Origin: an uncultured Prevotella sp.
GTDB lineage: Bacteria > Bacteroidota > Bacteroidia > Bacteroidales > Bacteroidaceae
Assembly (NCBI GenBank): GCA_900548195.1
Contig: URJQ01000004.1
Span: 1-44,351 of the forward strand
DNA: 44,351 bases
Direction of reading: 5' to 3'
Both the position numbers and the translations under genes were made by a program. This document shows, piece after piece, positions 9,127 through 17,315 of the stretch; the first letter of the stretch is position 1; each line of letters begins with the position of its first letter. Below the pieces are notes generated by a model. It was not told where the DNA came from. It worked only from the letters and a program-made list of their open reading frames with translations, and ran no database searches.

Positions 9127-11145
9127 ATGCAAAAAATTCTGATGCTTGCCTTGCTTACCATGTGTTTTGCCTTTGTGCAGGCACAGCAAAAGCATGATTG
9201 GGAGGATTATTTCTATGATATCTATGGGCTTGACGATTATGATGAGACACAGATGGCGGAGGATTACGACCGCCTTTGCGAACTCGAGACGTCACCATTG
9301 AACATCAATGACGCCACTCTCGACCAGATGATGGACATTCCCGGACTGACCCTTGACCAGGCAGAGCAGATATTCATCTATCGCGACAGATACGGAGGTT
9401 TCCTCACTATCGAGGAATTGTCCATGTTGCCAAGCATCGACGCAAGGCAGAGAGTCTTTCTTTCCCATTTCTTTCAGGCAAGACCTGTGGAAAAAGGTGA
9501 GTGGTATGCCAAGGAAAATCTGGAGAGAATACTTCGCTCCGGGCATGGAGAAGTGCTGGCTACGGCAGGTATTCCGTTTTATTCCCGTAAAGGAGACAGA
9601 GAAGGCTACCTCGGCGAGAAATATAAGTACGGAGTGAAACTGACGGGGAAATTCTCCGACCACATCAAATACGGTCTGATAGGAGCGCAGGATGCCGGTG
9701 AGCCATTATTCAAGGGTGGTAATAAATACGGCATGGACTATTACTCCTTCTTTGTCAATGTCAATGGACTTGGCAGGATAAAGAGTATCATCCTCGGGCG
9801 TTATAGGGTGAAGATGGGACTGGGACTGGTGCAGAATGGCAATTTCTCATTCGGCAAACAGATAATGCTTGCCTCCATGAGCCGCCCCACTACTCGCATC
9901 GCAGGTCACTCCACTCGCTCGGATGCCAACTATCTGCAGGGCATTGCCTCCACCATTGACATCGGGAAAGAGGGCAGTAAGCACAAATGGGAATTGAGCG
10001 CATTCTATTCCTACCGATACATTGACGCCACATTGAATGACAGCGGACAAGTGAAGACAATAGTAAAGTCTGGCTATCACCGCACTGTCAGCGAGATGCA
10101 GAAGAAATATAACACTGCAGAAGCAAACACCGGAGCGCATATCTCCTACGATTATGGCAGTTGGCACGCAGGGATGACAGGCACATACGATTGGTTTAAC
10201 CGTGACCTTTCTCCTAATATCTCATCACCATTCCGCCGTTATTCCCCTCGTGGCAATGCTTTCTGGAATCTCAGTTTGGATTATGGCTACATATCTTCTG
10301 CCTTTACGCTCTCTGGCGAGACTGCCACTGGCGACTGCGGAGCTATAGCCACGCTCAATGTCATCCAGGCAAAAGTCAGTAATGACCTTACGCTGACAGG
10401 CGTGCAGAGGTTTTATTCCTACAGATACTACGCCCTCCATGCCAATGCTTTCAGCGATGGCGGTGCGGTGCAGAATGAGAGTGGAATGTATCTCGGAGCG
10501 CAATGGCGGGCTGGGCGCCACCTCGTGATTGACGCATATTCCGACCTCGCCTATCATCCTTGGGCAAAATATCAGGCAAGTGCTTCTTCATATTCATGGG
10601 ACAACAGCCTTTCCGGCACTTATACCATGAAGCAATGGACTCTCCTTGCTCGCTACCGACTGAGGCTAAAGCAAAGGGATAATGAGGCAGGCACCGCCCT
10701 ATATGATAGATATGAGCACCGGTTCAGGCTCGCTTTGGATCGTTCTGACGATGTGAAAACGCTACGCACACAGCTGGACCTTAGTAATACTGCATTGGAA
10801 AACCATAGTTCTCTCGGCTGGATGCTAAGCCAGATGGGCACGATAAACCTCGCAAACAGCAGCCAATTCTCGGCTATGCTGGCGTATTTCCACACCAAAG
10901 ACTATGACTCCCGTCTTTATGCACGTGAGAAAAGTCTGCCGGGGTCGTTCTCCATGCCGTCATTCTTTGGCGAAGGAATGCGCTTTTCAGTTCTCTGCAA
11001 GGCAAGATTGTCCGACCGCCTTCAGCTCTCAGGCAAGTTGGGCTTCACCAAATACTTCGACCGCGACGTCATTTCCTCCGCTCTGAGGCAGATAGACTCC
11101 TCCTGTCAGACAGATTTGGATGTCTCTGCAAAGTGGAAGTTCTAA
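9127..11145 (+). CDS. Exported helix-hairpin-helix / outer-membrane beta-barrel protein
   Basis: The ATG at 9127 is chosen because it starts a clean signal peptide (MQKILMLALLTMCFAFVQA). The open frame extends back to 9049 only through repeat DNA. The mature protein begins with an acidic region, followed by a ComEA-like helix-hairpin-helix segment at about residues 57-105 (LNINDATLDQMMDIPGLT, then YGGF, then IEELSMLPSI). The remaining ~550 residues are rich in alternating aromatic strands (YSYRYYAL, YDWFNRDL) and end in ...SAKWKF, as outer-membrane barrels do. Proteins with this layout are common in Bacteroidota and are not well characterised. The HhH part may bind DNA or act as a plug domain; neither can be decided from sequence. 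Confidence 0.75.
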   Translation: MQKILMLALLTMCFAFVQAQQKHDWEDYFYDIYGLDDYDETQMAEDYDRLCELETSPLNINDATLDQMMDIPGLTLDQAEQIFIYRDRYGGFLTIEELSMLPSIDARQRVFLSHFFQARPVEKGEWYAKENLERILRSGHGEVLATAGIPFYSRKGDREGYLGEKYKYGVKLTGKFSDHIKYGLIGAQDAGEPLFKGGNKYGMDYYSFFVNVNGLGRIKSIILGRYRVKMGLGLVQNGNFSFGKQIMLASMSRPTTRIAGHSTRSDANYLQGIASTIDIGKEGSKHKWELSAFYSYRYIDATLNDSGQVKTIVKSGYHRTVSEMQKKYNTAEANTGAHISYDYGSWHAGMTGTYDWFNRDLSPNISSPFRRYSPRGNAFWNLSLDYGYISSAFTLSGETATGDCGAIATLNVIQAKVSNDLTLTGVQRFYSYRYYALHANAFSDGGAVQNESGMYLGAQWRAGRHLVIDAYSDLAYHPWAKYQASASSYSWDNSLSGTYTMKQWTLLARYRLRLKQRDNEAGTALYDRYEHRFRLALDRSDDVKTLRTQLDLSNTALENHSSLGWMLSQMGTINLANSSQFSAMLAYFHTKDYDSRLYAREKSLPGSFSMPSFFGEGMRFSVLCKARLSDRLQLSGKLGFTKYFDRDVISSALRQIDSSCQTDLDVSAKWKF

Positions 11146-11146
11146 T

Positions 11147-11290
11147 AAATGAAGAATGCAAGTGTAATCTAAATGCAGGATGCAGAATGTATGAAGAAGA
11201 TGCGAAAATGATTGTTTTGTTTGAGCGAATCGTTTGAGTGTGAATACTATAATGTATTCTTCATTCTACATTCTTCATTCTTCATTAAAC
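11147..11290. repeat. GAAGAATG fold-back repeat
   Basis: Intergenic DNA with an AATGAAGAATGCA-type arm at the left and the inverse TTCTTCATTCTACATTCTTC at the right. A related fold-back lies at 41381-41515. These imperfect inverted repeats contain no gene. Confidence 0.5.
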
Positions 11291-11300
11291 AAAGACCTAT

Positions 11301-14300
11301 ATGAAAAAAACAAATCTACTTTTTTTGTTGACCATTCTCCTGTCCATGCTGACAGTGGAAGTCAAAGCGCAGGAAGGACCACTATGGCTCCGTTATCCAG
11401 CTATTTCTCCTGATGGCAAGACTATCGCCTTCGCTTATCAGGGAAACATCTTTACAGTGTCATCCAATGGAGGCGAAGCACGCCAGTTGACCAGTCATAC
11501 CGGCTACGACGCTTACCCTGTATGGAGTCCTGACGGCAAGAAAATTGCCTTTGCATCCACTCGTAAGGGCAGTTATGACGTCTATCTGATGGATGCCAAT
11601 GGTGGCACTCCGACCCGCCTTACCACAAGCAGTGGCTCTGAGAAACCAATGGCTTTCCTCGATAATGACCACATCCTCTTCACTGCAAGCGTGATGCCTA
11701 CTGCCAAGAGCATTATCTTCCCAGGAGATTATAATGAAGTGTATAGCGTCAGCGTGAATGGCGGACGCCCTGCATTATTCTCTGCCATTGACATGAATGA
11801 CGTCTGTGTAGGCACTGACGGAGCTGTGCTCTATCATGACCACAAGGGCTATGAAGACCCATTCCGCAAGCATCACACCAGTCCGATTACCCGTGACATC
11901 TGGATGATGCAGAATGGCAAATTCACTAAGATGACAGACTTCAAGGGTGAAGACCGCACACCACGCTGGGCAGCTGATGGCAAGTCATTCTTCTATACCA
12001 GTGAGGAAGACGGCACATTCAATGTCTATCGCAAGAATATTGACGGCAGCGGAAAGAAGCGCCTTACGGAGTTTAAGCGTAACCCTGTAAGATTCCTTTC
12101 TGTCTCCAAGTCTGATGACCTCTGCTTCACATACGATGGCGAGATATATGTGATGAAGCCGGGACAGACCTCTCCATCCAAGGTCAAGATCAGCATCTTT
12201 GCTGATACAGAGGGCGACAAACTTCAGCGTCAGATACTCTCCCGTGGTGCTACAGAGATGACCGTGTCACCTAACGGAAAGGAAGTAGCCTTCGTATTGC
12301 GTGGCGATATCTATGTCACAAACGTAGAGTTCAAGACCACTAAGCAGATTACCGACACTCCAGAGCAGGAGCGCAATGTGCAGTTCTCTCCTGATGGCAA
12401 ATCCCTCGTCTATGCAGCTGAAAGAGATGGCTTGTGGCAGATCTACCAGACCAAGATACGCAATAAGGCAGAGAGACAGTTTGCATACGCTACTGACCTT
12501 GACGAGGAGCGTCTCGTGCAGTCTGACCGCACCTCACAGCTTCCTAAGTATAGTCCTGACGGTAAGAAGGTGGCATTCCTTGAAGACCGTGGCACTATCC
12601 GCACCATCGACCTCAAGACCAAGGAGGTGAAGACCTGCCTTGATGGCAAATATATGTATTCATACAGCGACGGCGACGTGGATTACAACTGGAGTCCTGA
12701 CGGCAGATGGTTCGTATGCACATACATTGGTGTAGGTGGATGGAACAATACCGACCTTGCCCTCGTATCATCATCAGGCAATGGCGAGATACACAATCTC
12801 ACCAACAGCGGATATAGTGAGAGCAACGCCAAGTGGGTGCTCGGAGGCAAAGCATTGCTGTTCCAGAGCGACCGTGCCGGTTACCGTAGTCATGGCTCAT
12901 GGGGCGCGGAAGACGATGCCTACCTCATGTTCCTGGACGTAGATGCTTACGACCGATTCAATATGACAAAGGAGGAGAAGCAGGCACTCCTTGCCAATGA
13001 CAAGAAGCAGGATGCTGCTGATACCAAGCCTGCCGCTGACGCAAAGAAGAAGAAAGACAGCAAGAAGAAGGGCAAGGCTGACGCCAAGAAGGCAGAGCCT
13101 GCCATTAAGCCTCTTGAGCTCGATCTGGAAAACTGTCAGGACCGCATCGTCCGCCTTACCGTCAACTCAAGCCACATGGGCGACATGGTGCTGAGTCAGG
13201 GTGGTGATACCTTATACTATATGTCACGCTTCGAAGGCAATGCAGACCTCTGGATGCACGATATGCGCAATGGTAAGACAGAGATTGTCATGAAGGGCGT
13301 AGGAAGCGGAATGATGGAGCCTTCCAAGGATGGTAAGAGCATCTATATCCTCGCTGGCAGTGGCATCAGGAAATTCGAGATGGGCAGTCGCCAGATGAAG
13401 TCTGTAGAGTATGAGGCACGCTTCAATTATCGTCCTTACGACGAGCGTAAGTATATGTTCGACCACGTTTGGCGTCAGGTGAAGGATAAGTTCTACTTGG
13501 AGAATCTCCACGGAGTGGATTGGCAATACTATCGTGAGACATACGCTAAGTTCCTCCCTTATATCACAAACAATTATGACTTCGCTGACCTCCTGAGCGA
13601 GATGCTCGGTGAGCTCAATGCCTCCCATACCGGAGCACGCTATCGCTCTCCATCAGGAGTGGATCTCAGAGGCTCCTGCCTTGGACTCTTCCTTGACCAC
13701 GCATACACCGGCGACGGACTCAAGGTGGAAGAAGTAATCAAGCGCGGACCATTCGCTGTCAAGAAGACCGGCGTCAAGCCGGGTTGCATCATCGAGAAGA
13801 TAGATGGAGAACCTATCCTTGCCGGACAGGATTATAACTATATGCTCGATGGCAAAGCAGGCAGGAAGGTGCGCATCGGTGTCTATGACCCAGCGGCAAA
13901 GAAGCGCTTTGAGGTAATAGTAAAGCCTATCACTCTCGGTGCACAGAATGAACTTCTCTACAAGCGCTGGGTGGACCGCAACCGTCAGATAGTGGATTCC
14001 CTCTCAGGAGGAAAAGTGGCTTACGTGCATGTGAAAGCGATGGACTCACCAAGCTTCCGCACCGTATATCGCGAACTGCTCAGCGATCGCAACCGCAACC
14101 GTCAGGCAGTAATCGTCGATGACCGTCATAATGGCGGAGGATGGCTCCATGATGACCTCTGCACACTGCTTTCTGGAAAGGAATACCAGCAGTTTGTGCC
14201 ACGTGGCAACTATATCGGTCGTGACCCATTCAATAAGTGGACCAAGAAGTCATGCGTCCTGATGTGTGAGGACGACTACAGCAACGGTCACGGTTTCCCT

Positions 14301-14558
14301 AAGGTATATTCCGACCTCAAGATAGGCAAGCTCATCGGCACGCCAGTGGCAGGCACCATGACGGCAGTATGGTGGGAGACCCTCATCGATGGCAGTCTCG
14401 TATTCGGCATTCCTCAGGTAGGCTGTAGAGATATGAGCGGCAAATGGGGCGAGAACACCACTCTCTATCCTGACATCGAAGTCTATAACTCTCCAGAAGA
14501 CTTCCTCAATGGTCACGACACCCAGCTTGAGCGTGCCGTAGAGGAGATGATGAAATAA
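11301..14558 (+). CDS. Tricorn protease homologue (S41-family peptidase with beta-propeller domains)
   Basis: 1085 residues with a signal peptide ending near VEVKAQ. The first half holds TolB/WD40-like propeller repeats of the SPDGK.IAF type (residues about 30-560). A lysine/alanine-rich low-complexity linker follows at about 565-600, then a second propeller part. The C-terminal half has the tricorn core, a PDZ-like segment (VKPGCIIEKIDGEPI) and the S41 peptidase. By alignment to archaeal tricorn, H776 (ASHTGA) and S994 (DYSNGHGF) are the likely catalytic His and Ser. It probably degrades peptides in the periplasm. The ATG at 11301 directly begins the signal peptide. It is followed by a terminator-like hairpin at 14594-14630. 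Confidence 0.9.
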   Translation: MKKTNLLFLLTILLSMLTVEVKAQEGPLWLRYPAISPDGKTIAFAYQGNIFTVSSNGGEARQLTSHTGYDAYPVWSPDGKKIAFASTRKGSYDVYLMDANGGTPTRLTTSSGSEKPMAFLDNDHILFTASVMPTAKSIIFPGDYNEVYSVSVNGGRPALFSAIDMNDVCVGTDGAVLYHDHKGYEDPFRKHHTSPITRDIWMMQNGKFTKMTDFKGEDRTPRWAADGKSFFYTSEEDGTFNVYRKNIDGSGKKRLTEFKRNPVRFLSVSKSDDLCFTYDGEIYVMKPGQTSPSKVKISIFADTEGDKLQRQILSRGATEMTVSPNGKEVAFVLRGDIYVTNVEFKTTKQITDTPEQERNVQFSPDGKSLVYAAERDGLWQIYQTKIRNKAERQFAYATDLDEERLVQSDRTSQLPKYSPDGKKVAFLEDRGTIRTIDLKTKEVKTCLDGKYMYSYSDGDVDYNWSPDGRWFVCTYIGVGGWNNTDLALVSSSGNGEIHNLTNSGYSESNAKWVLGGKALLFQSDRAGYRSHGSWGAEDDAYLMFLDVDAYDRFNMTKEEKQALLANDKKQDAADTKPAADAKKKKDSKKKGKADAKKAEPAIKPLELDLENCQDRIVRLTVNSSHMGDMVLSQGGDTLYYMSRFEGNADLWMHDMRNGKTEIVMKGVGSGMMEPSKDGKSIYILAGSGIRKFEMGSRQMKSVEYEARFNYRPYDERKYMFDHVWRQVKDKFYLENLHGVDWQYYRETYAKFLPYITNNYDFADLLSEMLGELNASHTGARYRSPSGVDLRGSCLGLFLDHAYTGDGLKVEEVIKRGPFAVKKTGVKPGCIIEKIDGEPILAGQDYNYMLDGKAGRKVRIGVYDPAAKKRFEVIVKPITLGAQNELLYKRWVDRNRQIVDSLSGGKVAYVHVKAMDSPSFRTVYRELLSDRNRNRQAVIVDDRHNGGGWLHDDLCTLLSGKEYQQFVPRGNYIGRDPFNKWTKKSCVLMCEDDYSNGHGFPKVYSDLKIGKLIGTPVAGTMTAVWWETLIDGSLVFGIPQVGCRDMSGKWGENTTLYPDIEVYNSPEDFLNGHDTQLERAVEEMMK

Positions 14559-14593
14559 TCCATGATGGTACCATAGAAAGAAGATAAAAAAAG

Positions 14594-14630
14594 TGGGCGC
14601 TATAAATCCGTTGCGAATTTATAGCGCCCA
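14594..14630. terminator. 14-bp stem hairpin after the tricorn gene
   Basis: TGGGCGCTATAAAT (14594-14607) pairs perfectly with ATTTATAGCGCCCA (14617-14630) around a 9-nt loop. Its position 36 bp after the stop codon and the following T-rich bases suggest a transcription terminator. Confidence 0.65.
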
Positions 14631-14635
14631 TATTT

Positions 14636-14690
14636 GGTTGTTGGTTGTCGGTTGTTTAGTTGTCTGGTTGTTGGTTGTTTAGTTGTTGGT
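14636..14690. repeat. GTTGT low-complexity repeat
   Basis: Runs of GGTTGTTTAGTTG and GTCTGGTTGTTGG, of the same kind as at 9031-9051 and, inverted, at 15276-15300. It directly adjoins palindromic module B. Confidence 0.5.
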
Positions 14691-14694
14691 AGCT

Positions 14695-14787
14695 TTGGCT
14701 GGAAGCCAATACCGAGCGAAGTGAGAGTAACCCGGGACGCAGTCTCGGGTATTACCAACAATGAAGGGTGAGCTGTCTGGAAGACAG
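14695..14787 (-). repeat. Compound palindromic module, copy B
   Basis: Units on the plus strand: TTGGCT-GGA-AGCCAA (14695-14709), a 21-nt linker, CCCGGGACGCAGTCTCGGG (14731-14749), and CTGTCT-GGA-AGACAG (14773-14787). It is inverted relative to copies A, C and E. The first stem differs from CTGTCT but is still fully paired, a compensatory change. With copy C it brackets a 525-bp gene-free interval. Confidence 0.8.
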
Positions 14788-14842
14788 TACCCCATTGATG
14801 CACTCACTCGCCTTTGGCTCACTCGCCATGTTCAAAAATATA

Positions 14843-15075
14843 TCACGGATAACCCAGATGCGACGGATCTGTTCTTTTCACGGATTTTTTTATTGTGTCT
14901 TGCTTGATTTGTCTGCGCCTGCCGGGCGCTGGGATTTTCACGGATTAACTCTTGCTGGAGGTAATCCAGCGCCGTATAGGCGCAAATACAATCCGTAGTA
15001 AATCCAATACCAAGTAGCAACACAAAATTAAATCCGTGAAAAGATAAAATCCGTCGCATCCGCGTTATCTGTGAA
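14843..15075. repeat. Large fold-back element, ~233 bp
   Basis: The left arm at 14843-14887 and right arm at 15030-15075 are inverted copies sharing GATGCGACGGAT and CTTTTCACGGATTT. An inner pair (CTGCGCCTGCCGGGCGCTGG near 14912 and CCAGCGCCGTATAGGCGCA near 14968) extends the pairing. It has no open frame. It is either a MITE-like non-autonomous element or an extended cruciform repeat. Confidence 0.65.
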
Positions 15076-15128
15076 CTCTTTGAGCGCGTGCGGACAGAGC
15101 CGAAGGCGAAGGAGCAAGAATGAATAAG

Positions 15129-15269
15129 ACCCCCTCTTATCCCCCTGTAAGGGGGAGGCTATATAGGGACTGCTCGCTTGAGTTATTTCCCAGTGTTATG
15201 TTCATTGAGAAGAATATAAGCGAGCTGTTACTAACCAGCCTCCCCCATTATATGGGGATAAGAGGTGGG
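15129..15269. repeat. Fold-back element, ~141 bp
   Basis: The arms at 15129-15160 (CCCCCTCTTATCCCCCTG then GGGGGAGGCT) and 15237-15269 are inverted copies. An inner pair GCTCGCTT / AAGCGAGC (15172-15179 and 15218-15225) lengthens the stem. It is non-coding and lies between palindromic modules B and C. Confidence 0.65.
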
Positions 15270-15312
15270 CTACAAGCCAACAACTAAACAACAAGCCAAC
15301 AAAAACAAGGTA

Positions 15313-15405
15313 CTGTCTTCCAGACAGCTCTCTTCTCCTTAGTTATAAATCCCGAGACTTCGTCCCGGGTTACTCTCGCTCTGCTCGGTATTGTCTTCCA
15401 GACAA
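15313..15405 (+). repeat. Compound palindromic module, copy C
   Basis: CTGTCT-TCC-AGACAG (15313-15327), CCCGAGACTTCGTCCCGGG (15351-15369), a 21-nt linker, then TTGTCT-TCC-AGACAA (15391-15405). In the last stem C:G has become T:A on both sides, so pairing is kept. The mini-linker before it reads CTCGCTCTGCTCGG where other copies have CTTCG or CTACG. Confidence 0.8.
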
Positions 15406-15428
15406 AACCACCTGATACTGTTACGCAT

Positions 15429-15646
15429 CTATCCGTAATCAAGAAAGCCCATCCGCATCCAGAGAATATGAAAATTGCGAAATTATTCCATCTATCCGTA
15501 ATCAAGGAAAGCCCATCCGCATCCAGAGAAAATGACAATCGCGAAATTATTCCATCTATCTGTATTCAAGGAAAGCCCTTCCGCATCCAGAGAAAATGAC
15601 AATCGCGAAATTATTCCATCTATCCGTAATCAAGGAAAGCCCATCC
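15429..15646. repeat. Tandem repeat, 63/64-bp unit, about 3.4 copies
   Basis: Units start with CTATCCGTAATCAAGG at 15429 (63 bp), 15492 (64 bp), 15556 (64 bp) and 15620 (partial, 27 bp). Units 2 and 3 differ at only a few bases. There is no spacer and no coding frame, so it is a simple tandem array and not a CRISPR. Confidence 0.85.
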
Positions 15647-15755
15647 ATGGAGGGGTTGGGGGAGGGTCAGACTGCTATTTTCGATAGTTAAATTATAAAA
15701 AATACTAAATAAGTTTAACGGGGGGGGTAATTATGACATATACGGGAAAAAGGAC

Positions 15756-15763
15756 TAACTTTG
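15756..15763 (+). promoter_or_regulatory. Possible -7 box (TAACTTTG) upstream of the AraC-type gene
   Basis: TAACTTTG matches TAnnTTTG, but no good TTTG lies 19 bp upstream. If used, the transcript would run through the MITE-like element and carry a ~280-nt leader before 16050. Confidence 0.4.
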
Positions 15764-15860
15764 CATTATGAATTACATCATGCTGATGCGACAGTGCTGA
15801 TGCAAGACTCGTGATGGAAATGGATTGCTGCCGACAAAGGGCGCACCATTATTGTAAATT

Positions 15861-16030
15861 ATAAGTAGGTGTTCATAATTATTTATATAATAACAGCATC
15901 ACCTACCATAGTATCTATAACCTAATATAACAGTTACGTAGGAGTCGCTACGCGCCTTTATATCTGAGATTATATCTACCATACTATTTAATACTCTTAA
16001 ATATAAAAATAATTAAGAACACCTACTTAT
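15861..16030. mobile_element. MITE-like element, 170 bp, with ~28-bp terminal inverted repeats
   Basis: The left end ATAAGTAGGTGTTCATAATT (15861 onward) is the inverse of the right end AATTAAGAACACCTACTTAT (ending 16030), with continued pairing inward (TTATATA / TATAAAA). The interior is AT-rich with no open frame. No clear target duplication is visible. It ends 19 bp before the AraC-type start codon. The terminal ATAAGTAGGTG recurs in the palindrome at 27813-27851. Confidence 0.65.
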
Positions 16031-16049
16031 GACACAAGATATGTAGTTT

Positions 16050-16985
16050 ATGAAAGAAAACACAACCTACATAACTGACAAAACTGTGGAGAAAGACCGC
16101 AAAAAGAAAGACACAAGCGGACCTGTGACCTGCGAAGACTATGACATCGCAAGGCACCCACTGTTCTATGTCCTCCGACTCAAAAAGGAAGAATACGTAA
16201 GGCGCGATAGCATCGGGTCGGCATTACTTGTGTTTGTACTGGAAGGGAGTCTGCGAGTCTCCACGGGTATCTATATCAAGGATATGGTGGAGCGAACCAA
16301 TATGTTTGTATTACATAAGGGCGACAACTTCTTTATCCGCTGTATTGAGGATGCGGCGGTGCTCTTCTGTTGCTTTGATGCCTCGATGGCATTATGCAAT
16401 GGCTTTACTTCGAGCACCACAACGGGTGCCGAACCACCCACTCTGCAGCAGCGCATAGAGTGCGGCTTGCCACAGTTGCCTATCCATGATATGCTGCAAG
16501 CCGAGCTGAAGACAACGCTGAATCAGATAGAAAGCGGACTGTTAAGCGTACGCTTTATGGAATTCAAGCGTTGCGTCGTCGTCATGTTGCTCCGCTCTTT
16601 ATATAATAAGGAGAACTTGTTTTTCATGTTTCGTTCGGTGCAGAACGATGATTTCGAGTTCAGAGAGCAGATATTCCAGCATTATAATCGCTCTGTCAAT
16701 GTGGAAGAGCTGTCTATGCTCATGCAGATGCCGCCTGCCACATTCAATCGTAAGTTCAAGAAAGCATTCGGAATGTCTGCCCTCGACTGGATAAATGCCA
16801 AGCGAAAGGTGAATGTGCTGATAGATCTGAAGACCACAAGCCTCACAATTAAGGAAATAGCAGAGAAGTATAACCTTACTCCAAACTATCTGACAACCTT
16901 CTGCAAGAAGCATCTTGGCGATGTGCCTGCACGCCTTAGAGAGGGCGATGATTGGTCGGAAGATGAAAAATCAGGATTGGATTGA
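16050..16985 (+). CDS. AraC-family transcriptional regulator
   Basis: 311 residues. The N-terminal part (about 35-130) looks like a cupin-type sensor domain. The C-terminal ~90 residues (about 212-302) carry two helix-turn-helix units typical of AraC/XylS: VEELSMLMQMPPATFNRKFK and TIKEIAEKYNLTPNYLTTFC. The gene precedes a large T9SS surface protein and a small peptide in the same direction, so it probably controls them. The ATG at 16050 is the only reasonable start and directly follows the MITE-like element. The ligand is unknown. Confidence 0.85.
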   Translation: MKENTTYITDKTVEKDRKKKDTSGPVTCEDYDIARHPLFYVLRLKKEEYVRRDSIGSALLVFVLEGSLRVSTGIYIKDMVERTNMFVLHKGDNFFIRCIEDAAVLFCCFDASMALCNGFTSSTTTGAEPPTLQQRIECGLPQLPIHDMLQAELKTTLNQIESGLLSVRFMEFKRCVVVMLLRSLYNKENLFFMFRSVQNDDFEFREQIFQHYNRSVNVEELSMLMQMPPATFNRKFKKAFGMSALDWINAKRKVNVLIDLKTTSLTIKEIAEKYNLTPNYLTTFCKKHLGDVPARLREGDDWSEDEKSGLD

Positions 16986-17027
16986 CGGCGAAGTGATTGA
17001 AAATCGTTGCCTGATGATAGAATAGCG

Positions 17028-17071
17028 TTGGCATGAAAGGACTGCCAAACCATAATAATATAGTAATTTTG
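17028..17071 (+). promoter_or_regulatory. Candidate promoter with overlapping inverted-repeat operator
   Basis: TAATTTTG at 17064-17071 fits the -7 consensus. The expected -33 position (about 17041-17044) lacks TTTG and is covered by a perfect inverted repeat, TTGGCA (17028-17033) and TGCCAA (17043-17048). A weak -33 plus a palindrome suggests an activator-dependent promoter, perhaps bound by the AraC-type protein encoded upstream. This is inference. Confidence 0.4.
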
Positions 17072-17074
17072 CAG

Positions 17075-17143
17075 CCGGAAACGGAGTAATGTCTTTCTCA
17101 CCAAAGAGTGATGGAGCGTTGGTCTGCTTCCGGTTTCTTTTTG
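17075..17143 (+). promoter_or_regulatory. Possible attenuator or short RNA in the leader of the surface-protein gene
   Basis: CCGGAA (17075-17080) can pair with TTCCGG (17128-17133), directly followed by a T-rich run (TTTCTTTTTG). CTTT...AAAG pairing inside shortens the loop. It begins where transcription from the 17064-17071 box would start and ends ~170 nt before the ATG at 17316. It could be a leader terminator or a ~65-nt RNA. The stem is short. Confidence 0.35.
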
Positions 17144-17315
17144 TATGTAATGCAGTGATAGAATAAGGAACCTATAACATGGAAATGGAAAGGGACGTAA
17201 AGCATAGGTTAATAAGGATGCTACATAATACAATTCAGGAATAACCGATGCTGTGGCGGTGGTCCTGTCACGGCACGAGCAAGTGTGTAATAGATAATTA
17301 GTTAGTTTATATCTT

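Larger units (their letters stand above)
14559..16049. other. 1.5-kb gene-free, repeat-dense region
   Basis: In order it holds a terminator-like hairpin, a GTTGT low-complexity stretch, palindromic module B, a ~233-bp fold-back, a ~141-bp fold-back, palindromic module C, 3.4 tandem copies of a 63/64-bp unit, a possible promoter and a 170-bp MITE-like element. These are listed separately. No open frame here has coding character, and short ones cross the inverted repeats. Confidence 0.8.

Noticed and set aside
15429..15646. Possible CRISPR array
   Set aside because: The 63/64-bp units follow each other with no unique spacers, and no cas gene is nearby.
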